Source: Plantago ovata
Taxonomy: Eukaryota; Streptophyta; Magnoliopsida; Lamiales; Plantaginaceae
Assembly (NCBI GenBank): GCA_028274465.1
Contig: CM051456.1
Coordinates: 73,518,753-73,582,752, forward strand
Direction of reading: 5' to 3'
DNA length: 64,000 nt
Part shown: positions 46,541 to 57,417 of the stretch, piece by piece
How the letters are laid out: every line of letters begins with the position of its first letter
How positions within the stretch are numbered: the stretch's first letter is position 1
Position numbers and translations under genes: made by a program
Notes under the pieces: model-generated
The model's input: the letters and a program-made list of their open reading frames with translations, nothing else
Databases searched by the model: none
What the model was told of the DNA's origin: nothing

Positions 46541-47110
46541 TGGTGTGGTTTTTTATTTCATGTTGTTGTGGTTTTAATGAATATATAATATACTATTGTG
46601 TTAGATTTGTTGAGTGTATGGTTTTAAGGCTACGTGGTGTGGTTATAAGTATCTTTGTTTTTGTTTTAAGAACTCGTGTTAAGGCTCTCAATATATTTGA
46701 TATGATTTTAGATTCGGTTGCACGTTACTGCTCGGTTATAGTGTTAAGGGAGTTCGGTGTGGTTTTAATTCACGTTGTTGTGGTTCTAAGACATATATAA
46801 TGCTACTGTGTTGGATGTATTATATGACTTTAATGGGACATGGTGTTGTTATAAGTATTATTGTGGTGGTTTTCAGAACTCGTGTTAATGTTCCAATCAT
46901 ATTTGATATGTTCTTTAGCTTCAATTGTATGTTACTGTTGTATTATAGTTTTAAGATATTTTGGTGTGATTTTAATTTATGTTGTTTTAGTTTTAATAAA
47001 TATATAATTTTGATGTGTTTGATTTGTCCATTGTATGTCTTAAGGGGACATGGTGTGGTTATAATAATCTCTATTGTGATTTTAACGAGCGTTGTTATAG
47101 ATTTAAAAAG
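46541..47110 (+). repeat. Degenerate ~210-bp tandem repeat, three units, inside the CACTA element
   Basis: GTTGTTGTGGTTTTAA followed by ATATATAAT and later GTGGTGTGGTTATAA recurs at about 46562, 46772 and 46981. The sequence is T-rich, likely intronic. A short plus ORF after it (about 47107-47206, MMPIEFDEEKERRRGSP) could be an exon but is too short to name. Confidence 0.55.
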
Positions 47111-47949
47111 GTGACGATGATGCCAATTGAGTTTGATGAAGAAAAGGAAAGAAGAAGAGGTTCTCCAACAAGTTTATTTGAAGATAAAAAAGCACGGAAT
47201 GTTTGAACATTGTAATGACTAAAATGTTTTATGAAACTTATTGTAAACTTGTTCATTGATATTTTTATGGCAATTTTCAAACTAGACTTGTTTAATAGTG
47301 ATTTTTTTTTTATTTGTGAGCAATTTTGAATTGTTGCTTATAACTATAACAAACCATCTTAAACTACAACGTAGCTTCTTAAAATCATCACCTCATATCT
47401 TAAAATCACACAGAATGACGTAAAAACCATAACAAAAAACTTTCAATGCTAAAATTTAAAACCACATCATAACCCCATAAAACTATACCGCGAATGCCCT
47501 GACCGGTCGGACATACCAAGTAAGCTAAAAAACCAGACCTTCCATTGATTTAGAAAAGGCTGGGCTCTCCCTAAACTTTAACAAACCAAATAGCTGATCT
47601 TTCTTTATGTTTTTGCCTTTTCCATTTCTCTTCTACTCAAGTTTAGCATTAAAAATACCACTAAGTTATTACAGTGAGGGTTTCATGCCTACATGATACA
47701 AAGTCGAAAATAATAGTATTGGACTTAGCTCCACTAACATGCCAATTTAATGTCATTCTAGTGGTAGCATAAGGGAGAGCTTTACCTATTTACACAGATA
47801 CACAAACAACTACAATCCCAGCCAGAAATTCTGGGAGAAGATAATGTCTAATGACTGACATGTGACGACAAATTTTAACAATTTATAATAATAGAGAATT
47901 GAGCAACATATAGTTTTTATGCTGGGAAATCTGCTAATTAAAAATCATC

Positions 47950-48140
47950 GAATGACTGGCAAGTGGCAACCAGTTTCATCAGTCAAGTATGGTTCAGGCA
48001 TACATTCATCAATAACCACAAGCAATTCAGGATTAGCAGGTGAAATCTAATGTGGAATTGGTGCATCAAAATAAACATCTCTGTTCCAATTAAAGTTTAG
48101 GTTTATCCTGGCTGCATATTTATCATGTCTAAAGATCTAA
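47950..48140 (-). pseudogene. Captured gene fragment A (unknown product)
   Basis: On minus, a run of about 50 codons reads like a real protein: NWNRDVYFDAPIPH, one TAG, then ISPANPELLVVIDECMPEP and VIR, then a stop. Codon usage and composition are unlike the AT-rich surroundings. I do not recognise the family. It lies inside the CACTA element together with fragment B on the same strand, suggesting transduplication of one host gene. 47207-47949 shows no other gene. Confidence 0.45.
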
Positions 48141-48391
48141 TGCACCACGGCAATTAGTAATAAATACAGCAGGCACCAACTGAGAAAATGAATAGGTGAT
48201 GCAATGGAAAACCAACTGTTACGCACCAAAATATCTTATCAATGTTACAGGTACCACCAAATTGTTCACAGGAAAACGGATAATATTGTATAGCATACTA
48301 ACCAGGTAAGCAAACATGGTACATAAATATAGGCAGAAAAACTAAGAGAGATGTGACTGATTGAGATCGATCGCACAAAAAGAAATGTTAC

Positions 48392-48583
48392 CTTACTCAT
48401 ACTAGGCTGGACTTTTTTTTCAGTAGTTTCAACATTCTGCAAATTTGAATGAATATACAAACAAGTTATAGAGATGAGATTATACATTTTCGTTTCTAAT
48501 GCTAGATCAGCCATTGTCGAGCTTTGAATATTCAAAGCTCGATCGAGAGCTTTGAATGAATCGGTGTTGAAATGCTTGATCAC
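48392..48583 (-). pseudogene. Captured gene fragment B with intact splice sites
   Basis: On minus, an exon-like run SFKALDRALNIQSSTMADLALE (about 48565-48500) is followed by an intron-like gap. A 45-bp exon (48436-48392) comes after it, bounded by acceptor TTTGCAG and donor GTAACATT and coding NVETTEKKVQPSMSK in phase. Preserved introns argue for DNA-level capture, not retroposition. Product unknown. Confidence 0.5.
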
Positions 48584-49089
48584 ACTAATGCTTCCTTTTG
48601 CAACATACCTTTTTTATTTTTTTTAAATTAGTCCCTTAGGTTATGATAACTACAAAACGACCACCGAAATGCCCAAAATCCTATAGTGGTGAATCAGATC
48701 TCGGTGTTTTTCATCATATTATTGGCGACGGTTGTCAACAGTCGGTTATGTCAAATAACCGTCGCCGATGTTATTTTCGGCGACGGTTTATAACCGTAAA
48801 CCGTCGCCGTTGCAAAAGATATGCGTCGTTATTGTAGTCGACTATGAAAAGTACTCTTAAACTATAATGGTTAAATATTTATTAAAATTATATTATGAAA
48901 CTTCAATACGTAATTTTGTTGAACATTGTACCATTACAGTTTAAGATTAATTTCTAGTAAAAATCAAACCTTTTTTAGCCTAATTTGTTTGAGGCGGATG
49001 CAAGTATGGAATACATTTCAACCGGAGAAGGTCCGAAAATTAATCTCTCGAGATTTTTGATGTTGAATATTGATGCAAAACTGATATAA

Positions 49090-49375
49090 GAGCATTCCTT
49101 ATGGTTGGGGCTTAATCTGAGGTATTTTAACATAAAAGCTCCAAAAAAGATCATCCCAAATGATATCTCCAATAGTTTGAGTCTTATTTGAGGATTCTAT
49201 GTGGGTTCCTATGCCCATTATTGGAGAATTTGTTGTAGGTCCCATATTTGGGGCTTAAATGGGGGCTACTTGGCATGGGCTACTAATTAGTAGCACCTTT
49301 TATAGCCCCCATTGGAGGCCATTTGGGGTTTAAGTAGGGCTTTTAGTCCCAATAAAGTCTCCATAAGGAGTGTTT
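49090..49375. mobile_element. Tourist-like (PIF/Harbinger-type) MITE
   Basis: Terminal inverted repeats GAGCATTCCTTATGG and, at the other end, reverse complement AAACACTCCTTATGG, flanked by TAA (49087-49089 and 49376-49378). About 286 bp, rich in GGGGCTT / AGCCCC words, noncoding. TAA duplication and TIR style fit Tourist MITEs. Confidence 0.65.
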
Positions 49376-49631
49376 TAATATCATATAATAACAAACATCA
49401 ATGTTCTCCAGCATCCAAGATTATCACACTAATAATTCAAGCACTTAGATATTGCCATGAACTAATTAAAAGGAAAATAAAGATTACAATTTCTTGTTTA
49501 AGACCAATTTCTAAGTTGAGACCGTGAGACCAAGCAATCCACTTTAATATGGATCAATCCATACTACTATATCCAATTCTATTGAATCTCGCGGGTGAAT
49601 GATTCAAACCGGGTCAATTAAACGGGTTATG

Positions 49632-49821
49632 TATAAATAGGTGAATTCACCCGTGTCTTTTCATTTCCTCTCATTAGCAAATCATAAACCCTAGAGAGAG
49701 AAAGTTTTAGAGAGAGAAACTCACTCGCCGTCTCCGTCGCCTGAATTGAAGCTCATTTCGTCACCGCCGCCGCCTGAATTTCAATCGCCGCCACCACAAT
49801 CGTCTTATTCAGCTCTTGAAG
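49632..49821 (+). promoter_or_regulatory. TATA box, leader and first exon of the plus-strand amplified gene
   Basis: TATAAATA (49632-49639) is followed by an AGAGAGAG-rich leader and a CCGCCGCCGCC tract. The splice donor is G|GTGAGATTTT (49821/49822). The downstream region is T-rich intron-like. It looks like a genuine plant transcription unit start; the product is unknown. Confidence 0.5.
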
Positions 49822-50590
49822 GTGAGATTTTATTCGTTTATGTTCTTCTTCACGCATTTTCGAAATCCTAATCTACTATTTTATCATATATCTCTGCAAT
49901 TTTGCTAGGTTTTTCTTCTTCTTCATGCATTTCGGTTTCTAGGTTGATTTCGGAACCCTAACTCTACGTTTTCTCGAATTTTGCTATGTTTTTGCAGTTC
50001 ATCCACACTAGTTGAAGTTTATTTTGCTCGATCCTAACGCTTGTAAGTGTTCGATCTGCTTTTGTTTTCCATTTCTGTGTGTTTCGATCTTTGTGTTCAC
50101 TCTCTACATCCCTTTCACCTCGATTTTATATGCTGTTGGTAAGTGTGTTTGAGTTTTATATGCAGTTTTGTTGAATTTTATGTTGTGCTTGTTTGAGTTT
50201 TACCACTGTCAATGAGTTTTATATGCTTGTTCTGTTTTGAGTGTATGTTTGAGTTTTATATTTAGTTTTGCTGAGTTTTATGTTGTGCTTGTTTGAGTTT
50301 TACCACTGTCCATGTGTTTTATATGCTTGTTTTGTTTTGAATGTATGTTTGAGTTTTATATGCAGTTTTGTTGAGTTTTATGTTGTGCTTGTTTGAGTTT
50401 TACCACTGTCCATGAGTTTTATATGCTTGTTTTGTTTTGAGTGTATGTTTGAGTTTTTATATGCTGCTCTGTTGAGTTTTATGTTGTGCTTGTTTGAGTT
50501 TTACCACTGTCCATGAGTTTTATATGCTTTGTTTTGTTTTTAGTGTATGTTTGCTTTAATTTGTGTTAACTGTTATATGCTATTTTGTAG

Positions 50591-50793
50591 GGAATGAAAA
50601 GGAAATAGACTTTGAGATACCTTCCTTCATCCCCTCTAATGATGTTACACTTTCAAATTATTTCAATAGTAATGATGATTCTTTGAAGAATGATACTCCT
50701 CAGAGTAAGAAAAGGAAATGTGTTGATGATAATTATGGTTTTGAGAGTCACTGGCGTAGTTTGTGTTGTAAGAGTTGTATTCTGGTTGTTTGA
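50591..50793 (+). pseudogene. Amplified exon, copy 1 (unknown acidic nuclear-type protein)
   Basis: It follows acceptor TATTTTGTAG and codes GNEKEIDFEIPSFIPSNDVT, then a Ser/Asp/Asn-rich stretch with a KKRK basic patch and a short Cys-containing end before a stop. It may splice out before the stop at GTAAGAG (50768). Family not recognised; the basic patch could be a nuclear localisation signal. Confidence 0.5.
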
Positions 50794-51288
50794 GATTTAT
50801 ATGCTGTTTGTTTGAGTTTTAATCATATCATGTTTGAGGTTTACTTGAGATTGGGTTTTTTTGTGGTAAGCTAGTTTTTAAAGGTTTTTTGGAGTTTTAT
50901 TTGCTGTCAATGAGTTTTATATGCTTGTTCTGTTTTGAGTGTATGTTTGAGTTTTATATTCAGTTTTGCTGAGTTTTATGTTGTGCTTGTTTGAGTTTTA
51001 CCACTGTCCATGTGTTTTATATGCTTGTTTTGTTTTGAGTGTATGTTTGAGTTTTATATGCAGTTTTGTTGAGTTTTATGTTGTGCTTGTTTGAGTTTTA
51101 CCACTGTCCATGAGTTTTATATGCTTGTTTTGTTTTGAGTGTATGTTTGAGTTTTTATATGCTGTTCTGTTGAGTTTTATGTTGTGCTTGTTTGAGTTTT
51201 ACCACTGTCCATGAGTTTTATATGCTTTGTTTTGTTTTTAGTGTATGTTTGCTTTAATTTGTGTTAACTGTTATATGCTATTTTGTAG

Positions 51289-51491
51289 GGAATGAAAAGG
51301 AAATAGACTTTGAGATACCTTCCTTCATCCCCTCTAATGATGTTACACTTTCGAATTATTTCATTAGTAATGATGATTCTTTGAAGAATGATACTCCTCA
51401 GAGTAAGAAAAGGAAATGTGTTGATGATGATTATAGTTTTGAGAGTCACTGGCGTAGTTTGTGTTGTAAGAGTTGTATTCTGGTTGTTTGA
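51289..51491 (+). pseudogene. Amplified exon, copy 2
   Basis: Same acceptor and coding content as copy 1, with about three residue changes (for example YFIS for YFNS, DDYS for DNYG). Near-identity of flanking introns shows recent duplication at DNA level. Confidence 0.5.
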
Positions 51492-52246
51492 GATTTATAT
51501 GCTGTTTGTTTGAGTTTTAATCATATCATGTTTGAGGTTTACTTGAGATTGGGTTTTTTTGTGGTAAGCTAGTTTTTAAAGGTTTTTTGGAGTTTTATTT
51601 GCTGTCAATGAGTTTTATATGCTTGTTCTGATTATCTCTGTGTGTTTAGATTTTGATATATTTTTGTGTTGTAATAGTTGTATTCTTGTTGTTTGAGTTT
51701 TATATGTTGGTTGCTTGAGTTTTACATATATCATGTTTGAGGTTTAGTTGAGATTGGTTTTTTTTTGTGGCATGCTAGTTTTTTAAGGTTTGTTGGAGTT
51801 TTATTTGAGTTTTATATGCAGTTTTGTTGAATTTTATGTTGTGCTTGTTTGAGTTTTACCACTGTCAATGAGTTTTATATGCTTGTTCCGTTTTGAGTGT
51901 ATGTTTGAGTTTTATATTCAGTTTTGCTGAGTTTTATGTTGTGCTTGTTTGAGTTTTACCACTGTCCATGTGTTTTATATGCTTGTTTTGTTTTGAGTGT
52001 ATGTTTGAGTTTTATATGCAGTTTTGTTGAGTTTTATGTTGTGCTTGTTTGAGTTTTACCACTGTCCATGAGTTTTATATGCTTGTTTTGTTTTGAGTGT
52101 ATGTTTGAGTTTTTATATGATGTTCTGTTGAGTTTTATGTTGTGCTTGTTTGAGTTTTACCACTGTCCATGAGTTTTATATGCTTTGTTTTGTTTTTAGT
52201 GTATGTTTGCTTTAATTTGTGTTAACTGTTATATGCTATTTTGTAG

Positions 52247-52449
52247 GGAATGAAAAGGAAATAGACTTTGAGATACCTTCCTTCATCCCCTCTAATGATG
52301 TTACACTTTCGAATTATTTCAATAGTAATGATGATTCTTTGAAGAATGATACTCCTCAGAGTAAGAAAAGGAAATATGTTGATGATGATTATAGTTTTGA
52401 GAGTCACTGGCGTAGTTTGTGTTGTAAGAGTTGTATTCTGGTTGTTTGA
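52247..52449 (+). pseudogene. Amplified exon, copy 3
   Basis: Same as copy 2 but with KRKYVDD in place of KRKCVDD and YFNS restored. All three copies keep the open frame, which would not be expected if they were drifting for long. Confidence 0.5.
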
Positions 52450-52887
52450 GATTTATATGCTGTTTGTTTGAGTTTTAATCATATCATGTTTGAGGTTTAC
52501 TTGAGATTGGGTTTTTTTGTGGTAAGCTAGTTTTTAAAGGTGTTTTGGAGTTTTATTTGAGTTCTGATTATCTCTGTGTGTTTAGATTTTGATATATTTT
52601 TGTGTTGTAATAGTTGTATTCTTGTTGTTTGAGTTTTATATGTTGGTTGCTTGAGTTTTACATATATCATGTTTGAGGTTTAGTTGAGATTGGTTTTTTT
52701 TTGTGGCATGCTAGTTTTTTAAGGTTTGTTGGAGTTTTATTTGAGTTTTATTTTGAGTTCTGATTATATCAGTGTGTTTAGATTTTGATATATTTTTGTA
52801 TTGTAATAGTTGTATTCTTGTTGTTTGAGTTTTATATGCTGCTTGTTTGAGGTTAATTTTTGTTAATTGTTGTATGTTGTTTTGTAG

Positions 52888-52980
52888 GGAATGAAAATGA
52901 TAAAGACTTTGAGATACCTTCTGTCATACCCTCTGATGATGATACACCCTCGAATTCTTTCGATAGTAAGAAAAAGAAAC

Positions 52981-53018
<38 letters not shown>

Positions 53019-53204
53019 ACTTCTGAGTACTTACCTTCAGAGTTTTCAAAGGGTGCTGTCAAAAATGCTAAGACACTAGTTGTTGCTGTAGTCAAGGAAA
53101 AGAGCAAAGTTGTTGAGAAAGTCCCCACGGGAAAGAAGGAAGTTGTATTTAGTAAAATATTAATCAACCATCCTTTTGACATTTTGTTCATGTTTTTAAT
53201 TTGA
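52888..53204 (+). pseudogene. Diverged fourth exon copy with (GAT)n-coded poly-Asp
   Basis: After TTTTGTAG it codes GNENDKDFEIPSVIPSDDDT, then KKKKH, a run of about twelve Asp coded by a GAT microsatellite (52983-53018), then TSEYLPSEFSKGAVKNAK and Lys/Val-rich sequence. It is probably closest to the ancestral exon, as it continues into new coding sequence rather than stopping early. Unknown function. 53205-53660 holds only T-rich repeat-like sequence. Confidence 0.5.
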
Positions 53205-53662
53205 AATTTGTCTCTGTGATATCTCAAATTAGAACTATTTTCAGTTGTATTTAGTAATTTTAATTTATATTTTTAATTTTGTTTCATATGTTTGAGTTTT
53301 ATATGTTGTTTGTTTGAGTTTTATATGGTGCTTGTTTGAAGTTTGCCACTGTCCATGAGTTTTGTATGGATTGAGTTTAACCTTGAACATTCATAGATAT
53401 ATGTTTCATTATCCCTTGACAAATGCTTAATTGGGGTTTAGGGTTGGATGCGCTGCAGGGCAAAAATCAAGAAAACAGAGTATCGATATTAAGAAACAGA
53501 GTTCTACAAAATTCTCAATGTTAAACAAAGAAATACATACAGTATTGAAATCAAGGAACACAGTCCACAAAAGAATAAAGTATTGAAATTTAAGAACACA
53601 GTTGATATAGTATTCCTTGTTTAATCAAATAACTTGTTCCTTCCTGGGGAAACTTGCTTCCT

Positions 53663-53932
53663 CTATATTTGAACCTTTTTTCTTTCTTCACTTTCTTCAT
53701 CACTGTCAACAACAATCATTGGAGATATTGCCACTAGTCTAATTTGCTTAACAGGTGCTTTGCCCGCACAAGAACAGAGGAAGTACTTTTCTTTGACAGA
53801 TTTATCTTTGGATGTCCTTGTTGTTGAGATTCTAACAGAAAATCCAACCATTGCAGCATGGCGTTTGTAAAGTTCCTCAAAATGTTCCCAAATTTTCTTC
53901 TTTAAACTCATAAAACAGAGTGGTATCTCACC
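53663..53932 (-). pseudogene. FAR1-type DNA-binding domain exon
   Basis: On minus, acceptor ATTGCAG precedes 53932. The frame reads WEHFEELYKRHAAMVGFSVRIS, then basic residues, then KEKYFLCSCAG, matching the start of the FAR1/FRS WRKY-GCM1-type zinc-finger domain (Tyr, GFSVR, Cys). It ends with an acidic DSDEESEE tail and stop. FAR1 domains occur in Mutator-derived transcription factors and in MULE transposases; no transposase follows. Cys/His pairs of the full domain are incomplete, so this is a fragment. Confidence 0.6.
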
Positions 53933-54420
53933 TGCAATGATGTATTATGAAAACTCATTCAGTATATGAATAAAACTCAAATATCAAATGAATAAATCTC
54001 AAATTCTTCAGCATATACAAAAACCTCAAGTTCTCATCATTCAGTATATGATATCATTACTTCAAGACAATCCTAAAGAATCTTAAATAAATCTCAGAAA
54101 ACTTTGAGTGATAAGTTAAATGAATATCACATTAACCTCACTCAGTATATGAATAAAACTCAAATAGAAAATGAATAAACCTCAAATTCTCCAGCATATA
54201 AGTAAACCACAAATTCTCAAGTCATGATCTCGTAACTTCAAGCCATATCTAAACAATATATGCGGAACCTTACAGAGTATATACGTGAACCTCAAACAAT
54301 ATTATTGAAAGTAATATGTCACTTCAACATACTTAACTTATTGCAAAACAAGAACTCATAAAATTTTGACATAAAACTCAAATCAATAACACATAAACCT
54401 CAAAGAAAATCGTAACATAC

Positions 54421-54495
54421 TTGATTGTTTGACAGCTCCTTTATGCTTATCATCTGTAGCTTCATGTTTATCACTTGTACCTTCATGTTTATCAT
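54421..54495 (-). pseudogene. Upstream exon of the FAR1-type gene with DKHE repeats
   Basis: A 75-bp run on minus lies between acceptor TTTCAG and donor GTATGTT. It codes three copies of a D-K-H-(E/K)-(G/A)-T/S repeat and ends KGAVKQSS, similar to the KGAVKN seen in the fourth plus-strand exon. In-phase and short. The intervals 53933-54420 and 54496-54960 carry AT-rich sequence with AAACCTCAAATTC words, the complement of the plus-strand repeat words. Confidence 0.45.
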
Positions 54496-55110
54496 CTGAA
54501 ACCAACATTATCAATAATCATGATCACGTAATAATACATATGAGTTTCATACGAAAATTCAAGTGCAAATAGAAAGATCATTTCACTCAAGCAAATTAGC
54601 AAACACCTTATGTGCAAGTGCAATACTCATCACCATATCATATCAGGGGATTATCAAACTTCGATTTCACCATTCACTGATCCAATCAAGGTTCTACACA
54701 CGGATCTAACAATCAATCTCGTCATTAATCATCATCCAATTCGAATCGATCAACCCAATTCAACAATGATTTTTTTTTCTAGAATTTTGAAAACTCCATG
54801 GATATGGACCTTCAAAGTCCATCAATGGGCTGTCCATGGAGTGCAGCAAGCAATCTCGTTGTTCATCCATGGAAGAATATGGCCGTCTTTTGAGTTTAAC
54901 GCTGAGCTGAGAGTTTAAGCCATTTTTTTTTCCTGTTTTTGTTGCAGAGACGGAGAGAGTGAAGAGATCCGGTTTTGTTTCGGGTTATAACATGACCCGC
55001 GACTTATTTGGTTGGACCAGCGAGTTATTGGTTGGACCAGCGAGTTTTTTTATCTAGTTTGTAATTCCTTTGAGTCTCATTTTTGGTCTCACGAAACTAG
55101 TGGTCTCACC

Positions 55111-57290
55111 GGAGACGAACTCAATAAAGATATGCCATGGAAAGCTGTCTGAATGCATCAAATTACTCTATAAACACCAACTTCCTGCATGTTTGATCAA
55201 AGTGGATTACATGAAGAATATTCAAACTTCTATAGCTGAAACTTTTCACACTATTCACAGAGCACTCTGAAAATACGTATTCTTTTACAACTATCCTCCA
55301 AAATAGTTCTGCCATCTTCCCACTCACAACTACACCGAACATTGCTAATAGTAGATATAAAACCAAACATTGTATACTGCAATTTCAAAGAAAGAATAGG
55401 AAAGGGAACGACCTACATTCATGATAACCAACGTAACTAAACAGATAAAAACTGCACTTTTGGTCCCCATGTCGAAGCCCTCTGCGATTTTGATCCTATG
55501 CAATTGATACACGGTCCTCTAGTTTAATACGTAAGTGAATTAAGGCGTTTTATAGGCGAACTAAGGTGTGGCGAACTTAGAAACGAACTAAGCGTCTGAA
55601 TTGTAGCGAATATGAGCGAATTGGGGGAAAAATCCCTCCCAATTCTCAATCTTCTACGTATATTACTAGCATATTAGTATAGCAGTTTTGCACGATCTCC
55701 TGGAAAAATTCTCCATCTTCTTCGTGTATAAAATTTGGATTTAGGCCCTGTGAACATGAGCTTATTAAGCTCCATAAAACAGAGTTTAATGAAGCTCTTT
55801 TTTCACAGAGCTGATTAGGCGCTATACAGAGCTTAATTAGCTATGTACATCGTTTTAAGCTCTGTAAAACAGAGCTTAATAAGCTCCATTTTACAGAGCT
55901 TTATAAGCTTTGTTTTACAGAGCTTTGTAAGCATTGTTTTGCTTGATTAGCTCTGTACAGAGCTTATAAAACAATGTAGAACCAGCTCGTACACCGATGT
56001 CTGTTGAGCAAAAGAGCAACCAAGCACAGCAACAAGGCATCACTATATGGAACAAAAAACTGTCTGGTACGTTAAATCCTTTTTAAGTTTTTTTTTCAAG
56101 ATTATTTTAAATATAAGTTTTGTTTAGGTTACTTTGTAATAAAATTTAAGATTATTTTGAAAATTTTAAAATTTATGTCTATTATGTATAATTATTTAGT
56201 ATTAATTTGATAAATTTGAAAACATTTGAGGCAAATGTGTAACATATTAAAATTGAAGATGTTTTGTCCAAATAAAAATTTTAAATTTTTTTGGGTTCAG
56301 ATGTAATAAACTAGTTCTAATTCTAACAGATAGTATGACGTAACAGTTTGATCTAATAGGGTCTATATGTAATTAGACAATCTAGTATGGGTATATTTGC
56401 ATATAATTCTGTATTCTGGTCATTGTTGAGTCTTTCTGATTTGTAATGATTGAATCAAAATGCTTGGATTACGCTGATCTAGATATACTTGAAAGAGTTT
56501 GGAATGGAATTTTCTAGATCCAAAAAGAAAAAAAAAAATGAAAAAGTGTACATATAATTTACAGGGTCGGCTAAGTCCATGTGCGGGCAGCCCGCTCGAA
56601 CACGGCCACCTAAAAGTAGGGGCCCCAAATGTTTTCAGCGCATTTATATATAATCATTTGTTGTAGAGAGTATAAATGAAACATTTGTAGCATGTGTGGT
56701 TTTGGTAATTGGCTAAGATATCCAATATTCACTTGGTCTTCGGTTCAATTCCTGTAATTAACATCTTTATTACATTTATTTTTTTCACTTTGGATCCTTT
56801 ATGTTTTTCCAAATCCTGTAATTAACATATTTATTACACTTACTTTTTTGACTTTTGGATCTTTACTTTTTCATTTCTACGTTTAATACATGTGTTCTAA
56901 TTTTTAGGAGTATGTTATTATTTAATTTATATCACTGATATTTAATTTTACTTCATTTTAATATTTTCTTAATATTGTTTTATTAATTTTTGAATCATTT
57001 TTATATTCCTATTTTCTTAATATTCTTATTATTAATTTACTTTAACTTTTAACAATATTACTTTTATCATCATTTATTAATATTTGCAAGCTTGTAATAT
57101 TGTGTTATCCTTTTTAATCTTTTTTTAGCATATATTAAAAGTGAACAGGTTCCAATTAAATATATAACAAAAATATGATTTATTCCACTTTAACAATATT
57201 GTTTGTATTCTTCATTAATATTTCCTACCTAGCATGTAATATTGTGGTTTCCCTTTTTTCTTTTTTCACCCTTAATCTCTGCCATTTGTT
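55111..57290. other. AT-rich interval without a gene; contains a hairpin-dense block at 55747-55985
   Basis: No ORF of any conviction is present. The block 55747-55985 repeats AGAGCTT / AAGCTCT words and includes a perfect 11-bp hairpin (55855-55879, loop AAA) and the palindrome GAGCTTATTAAGCTC (55758-55772). The remainder, including very AT-rich 56040-57290, shows nothing else I can support. Confidence 0.6.
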
Positions 57291-57294
57291 TTCA

Positions 57295-57302
57295 TATAAA
57301 TA
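57295..57302 (+). promoter_or_regulatory. TATA box of the thionin-like gene
   Basis: TATAAATA about 120 bases before the first usable ATG (57418) and about 75 bases before the hydrophobic coding stretch. Spacing is normal for a plant leader. Confidence 0.55.
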
Positions 57303-57417
57303 GGCGAAGACATCAAAGATTAAAACATCACCAAATATCATCAAATAGAAAGAAAAAAAAACTGAAATTTTAGGTGTAAGAAAGTTTTTTATCCCAATAT
57401 TATTAGTAGTGGTAACT

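Larger units (their letters stand above)
45054..48839. mobile_element. CACTA-like DNA transposon, non-autonomous, with captured gene pieces
   Basis: The left end CACTATAACAAAAG is preceded by GAC (45051-45053). The right end ...ATTGTAGTC (48839) is followed by GAC (48840-48842), a three-base duplication as CACTA elements make. Subterminal regions at both ends carry many CGACGG / CCGTCGC words in both orientations (45070-45235; 48718-48812), the usual transposase-binding arrays. The terminal repeats themselves match only partly, and the last base is C instead of G. No transposase is coded. Alternatively these are ends of two different decayed CACTA elements. Confidence 0.55.
50141..53204 (+). 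repeat. Higher-order tandem repeat: ~100-bp T-rich monomers plus an amplified exon
   Basis: A 100-bp monomer (GTGTATGTTTGAGTTTTATA ... GTTGTGCTTG) repeats at 50241, 50341 and 50441, and again before each exon copy. Three almost identical exon-bearing segments follow (exons at 50591, 51289 and 52247; spacing 698 and 958 bp), plus a diverged fourth (52888). The extra ~170 bp in one spacer (51625-51790) reappears after the third exon (52562-52740). Confidence 0.85.
49500..55110. mobile_element. Mutator-like / FAR1-related repeat region with divergent genes
   Basis: Near 49515 the left side reads CGTGAGACCAA, and its reverse complement TTGGTCTCACG occurs near 55085, a possible terminal inverted repeat. 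Both flanks carry a CGCGGGT...CGGGTTAT block and promoter-like sequence pointing inward. Inside are a plus-strand gene with amplified exons and a minus-strand FAR1-domain exon. No transposase core or exact target duplication was identified, so the element call and both borders are tentative. Confidence 0.4.
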
